DNA of 64,000 nt, taken from NCBI GenBank assembly GCA_947630535.1, contig CANRHZ010000005.1, positions 1 to 64,000 of the forward strand, given 5' to 3'. The notes under the pieces were generated by a model. That model saw only the letters and a program-made list of their open reading frames with translations, ran no database searches and had not been told where the DNA came from. The stretch comes from Candidatus Gastranaerophilales bacterium. GTDB taxonomy: Bacteria; Cyanobacteriota; Vampirovibrionia; Gastranaerophilales; Gastranaerophilaceae. Below, piece by piece: positions 62,689-64,000 of this stretch. Every line of letters starts with the position of its first letter. Positions within the stretch are counted from its first letter, which is position 1. Position numbers and translations under genes: made by a program.

Positions 62689-63285
62689 CTATTTTTTATA
62701 AAGGTATTTCATAATAATCAAAGATTGTAATTCAGACTTTTTTGAAAGCTCATTATTGTTTTTTTCTTTTAAAATGCGGTTCAATTCTTTAAAAGCTAAC
62801 CTGTTCATCTGTCTTATAAAGGCTCTTTTTTGTATGTATACATCAAGAGAAACATTAGAATTTCTGTAGGAGTATCTTTGTATTTTGCCGTTTTTTATCT
62901 GTTGATTTAACTCTTTTGTATCCGTTATACAAAATCTTATAAAATTCTTTTTCAAAGGTTCAATATAAATGTTTGTTTCATAATCTATGCAATATAAATC
63001 TAAAATTAAGGGTTCTGTTGTATCCGTGCTAAGTTCAAGTAATCTTATAAAATCGTATATTGTGTCATTATTTTTCCTAAATATAAATTCAACTTTATGC
63101 CCGAGAGAATAAAATGACATACAAAAAGTTTCATTTTCATAGTCATAATCCAAGGTTGCTTTTTCTATGCATTCAACCCTTTTTGGCAAGGAATTTGAAA
63201 GCACAAAAGCAATCTCCTTTTCCCAAATAAAATTTCGAAATAAAAAGTCTGAATCTTTTCTTTTGTATTTTATACCGGTTAACAT
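62689..63285 (-). CDS. Hypothetical protein, 198 residues
   Basis: There is no known motif. The first ~140 residues alternate short strands (CMSFYSLGHKVEFIFRK, LILDLYCIDYETNIYIEPL), like a beta sandwich or PilZ-like barrel. The end is a basic helix (MNRLAFKELNRILKEKNNNE). No signal peptide. It is divergent from the DUF362 gene with 112 bases between starts. Cytoplasmic location is inferred. Confidence 0.6.
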   Translation of the reverse strand: MLTGIKYKRKDSDFLFRNFIWEKEIAFVLSNSLPKRVECIEKATLDYDYENETFCMSFYSLGHKVEFIFRKNNDTIYDFIRLLELSTDTTEPLILDLYCIDYETNIYIEPLKKNFIRFCITDTKELNQQIKNGKIQRYSYRNSNVSLDVYIQKRAFIRQMNRLAFKELNRILKEKNNNELSKKSELQSLIIMKYLYKK

Positions 63286-63397
63286 ATTTTAATTCCGTTA
63301 ATTAAAATTTATCATAAACAATAAAAATCTTTAAAAATTTTGCAAAAAACCTCTCTTATAATGTAAAATCTTATTGAAAATATGGGGAGTATTATAA

Positions 63398-64000
63398 GTG
63401 GAAAAATCAAAAGTTTATTTTACAAAAGAAATTACACCAAATAGTCTTATTAAAATCTATCAGGCAATAAACAGAAACCTTAAAGGAAAGGTTGCTATTA
63501 AAATTTCAACAGGAGAGCCCGGCGGGCATAATTTTTTGCAGCCTTCATTGATTAAAGATTTTGTAAACAGTTTAAACGGCACAATTGTTGAATGCTGCAC
63601 TGCTTATGAAGGAAAAAGAATGGACCCCAAGCTTCACTGGCAGGCAATTAAAGACCACGGGTTTTTAGATATTGCGCCCGTTGATATTATGGACGAGTTT
63701 GGTGAAATCCCTCTTAAGGTTAATGGCGGTTTTCACTTAAAAGAAAACATAGTGGGTGCCCATATTGAAAATTACGATTCGTTTGTAATTTTATCCCACT
63801 TCAAAGGGCATTTGATGGCAGGTTTTGGCGGTGCGCTTAAAAATATAAGTATTGGAATTGCATCTACGGCGGGCAAAACCAATATCCATACCGCAGGTTT
63901 TACAAAAGACCCCTCGATTTTATTTGACCACCTTCCCCCTCAGGATTATTTTCTTGAATCCATGGCGGATGCATGTGAGTCTGTGATAAGTTATCTCGGC
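63398..64000 (+). CDS. DUF362 domain protein, cut by window end
   Basis: The start is GTG at 63398 with GGGGAG about ten bases ahead; 201 codons are visible. The frame VYFTKEITPNSLIKIYQAIN, VAIKISTGEPGGHNFLQPSLI, DSFVILSHFKGHLMAGFGGALKNISIG is typical for DUF362 proteins. Many of these carry C-terminal 4Fe-4S ferredoxin motifs, which would lie outside the window. The redox role is unknown. Confidence 0.85.
   Translation, partial: MEKSKVYFTKEITPNSLIKIYQAINRNLKGKVAIKISTGEPGGHNFLQPSLIKDFVNSLNGTIVECCTAYEGKRMDPKLHWQAIKDHGFLDIAPVDIMDEFGEIPLKVNGGFHLKENIVGAHIENYDSFVILSHFKGHLMAGFGGALKNISIGIASTAGKTNIHTAGFTKDPSILFDHLPPQDYFLESMADACESVISYLG

Overview
The window is a 64 kb piece of an AT-rich bacterial chromosome using the standard genetic code. 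Several traits point to a non-photosynthetic gut cyanobacterial relative (Vampirovibrionia / Gastranaerophilales, 'Melainabacteria'). These are a yggS(pipY)-sepF pair as in Cyanobacteria, a three-SLH-domain envelope protein, a prepilin with the FTLAEVLITL signature, and lineage-style secreted or orphan proteins. That placement is inferred from gene content and style, not from a computed phylogeny.

Left part (1-10.7 kb): a cut tRNA-Leu with a tandemly repeated leader, acpP-fabF, an SLH protein, a giant zinc-ribbon/AAA/TPR protein, pdxJ, yggS-sepF and a YtxH-DUF948-YtxH cluster.

Middle part (10.63-27.16 kb): a composite defence island beginning at a tRNA-Asn. It holds a one-chain restriction-modification-specificity enzyme, a split serine-recombinase relic interrupted by a LOG-family gene, a frameshifted DnaB-like relic, an ABC-ATPase/RloB pair, and a five-gene BsuMI/LlaJI-like operon (two C5 methyltransferases, one unknown protein, McrB-like, McrC-like). 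Two families of long direct repeats lie at the module borders in the order A-C-B-D. The C and D repeats each contain a sequence resembling the 3' end of the neighbouring tRNA-Asn, so they look like old attachment sites.

Right of the island (27.3-33.2 kb): three small redox/hydrolase genes, lrgAB, a decayed DUF4143 ATPase, an aquaporin-like channel and a prepilin with a lectin-like C-terminus. Then comes a six-gene surface-polysaccharide operon (33.35-39.8 kb: glf, galE, GT8, FkbM methyltransferase, UDP-xylose synthase, ugd). The prepilin and the GT8 gene carry 11- and 12-base poly-G tracts in otherwise AT-rich DNA, a signature of slipped-strand phase variation acting on surface structures.

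The last part (39.8-64 kb) is mostly housekeeping: uppS, rdgB, folE2, a Xer recombinase, ogt, two identical rpmE copies bracketing serC, thyX, prfA, rpsT, rpsR-ssb-rpsF, dapF, and a murF-mraY-murD-ftsW-murG-folC cell-wall cluster. It ends with lineage-restricted proteins, tRNA-Cys/Lys/Gln and the start of a DUF362 gene. No single gene set can be declared a new system from sequence alone. The best candidates for novelty are the poly-G contingency loci, the tRNA-Asn island with its A-C-B-D repeats, and the zinc-ribbon/cyclase-like/AAA/TPR protein.
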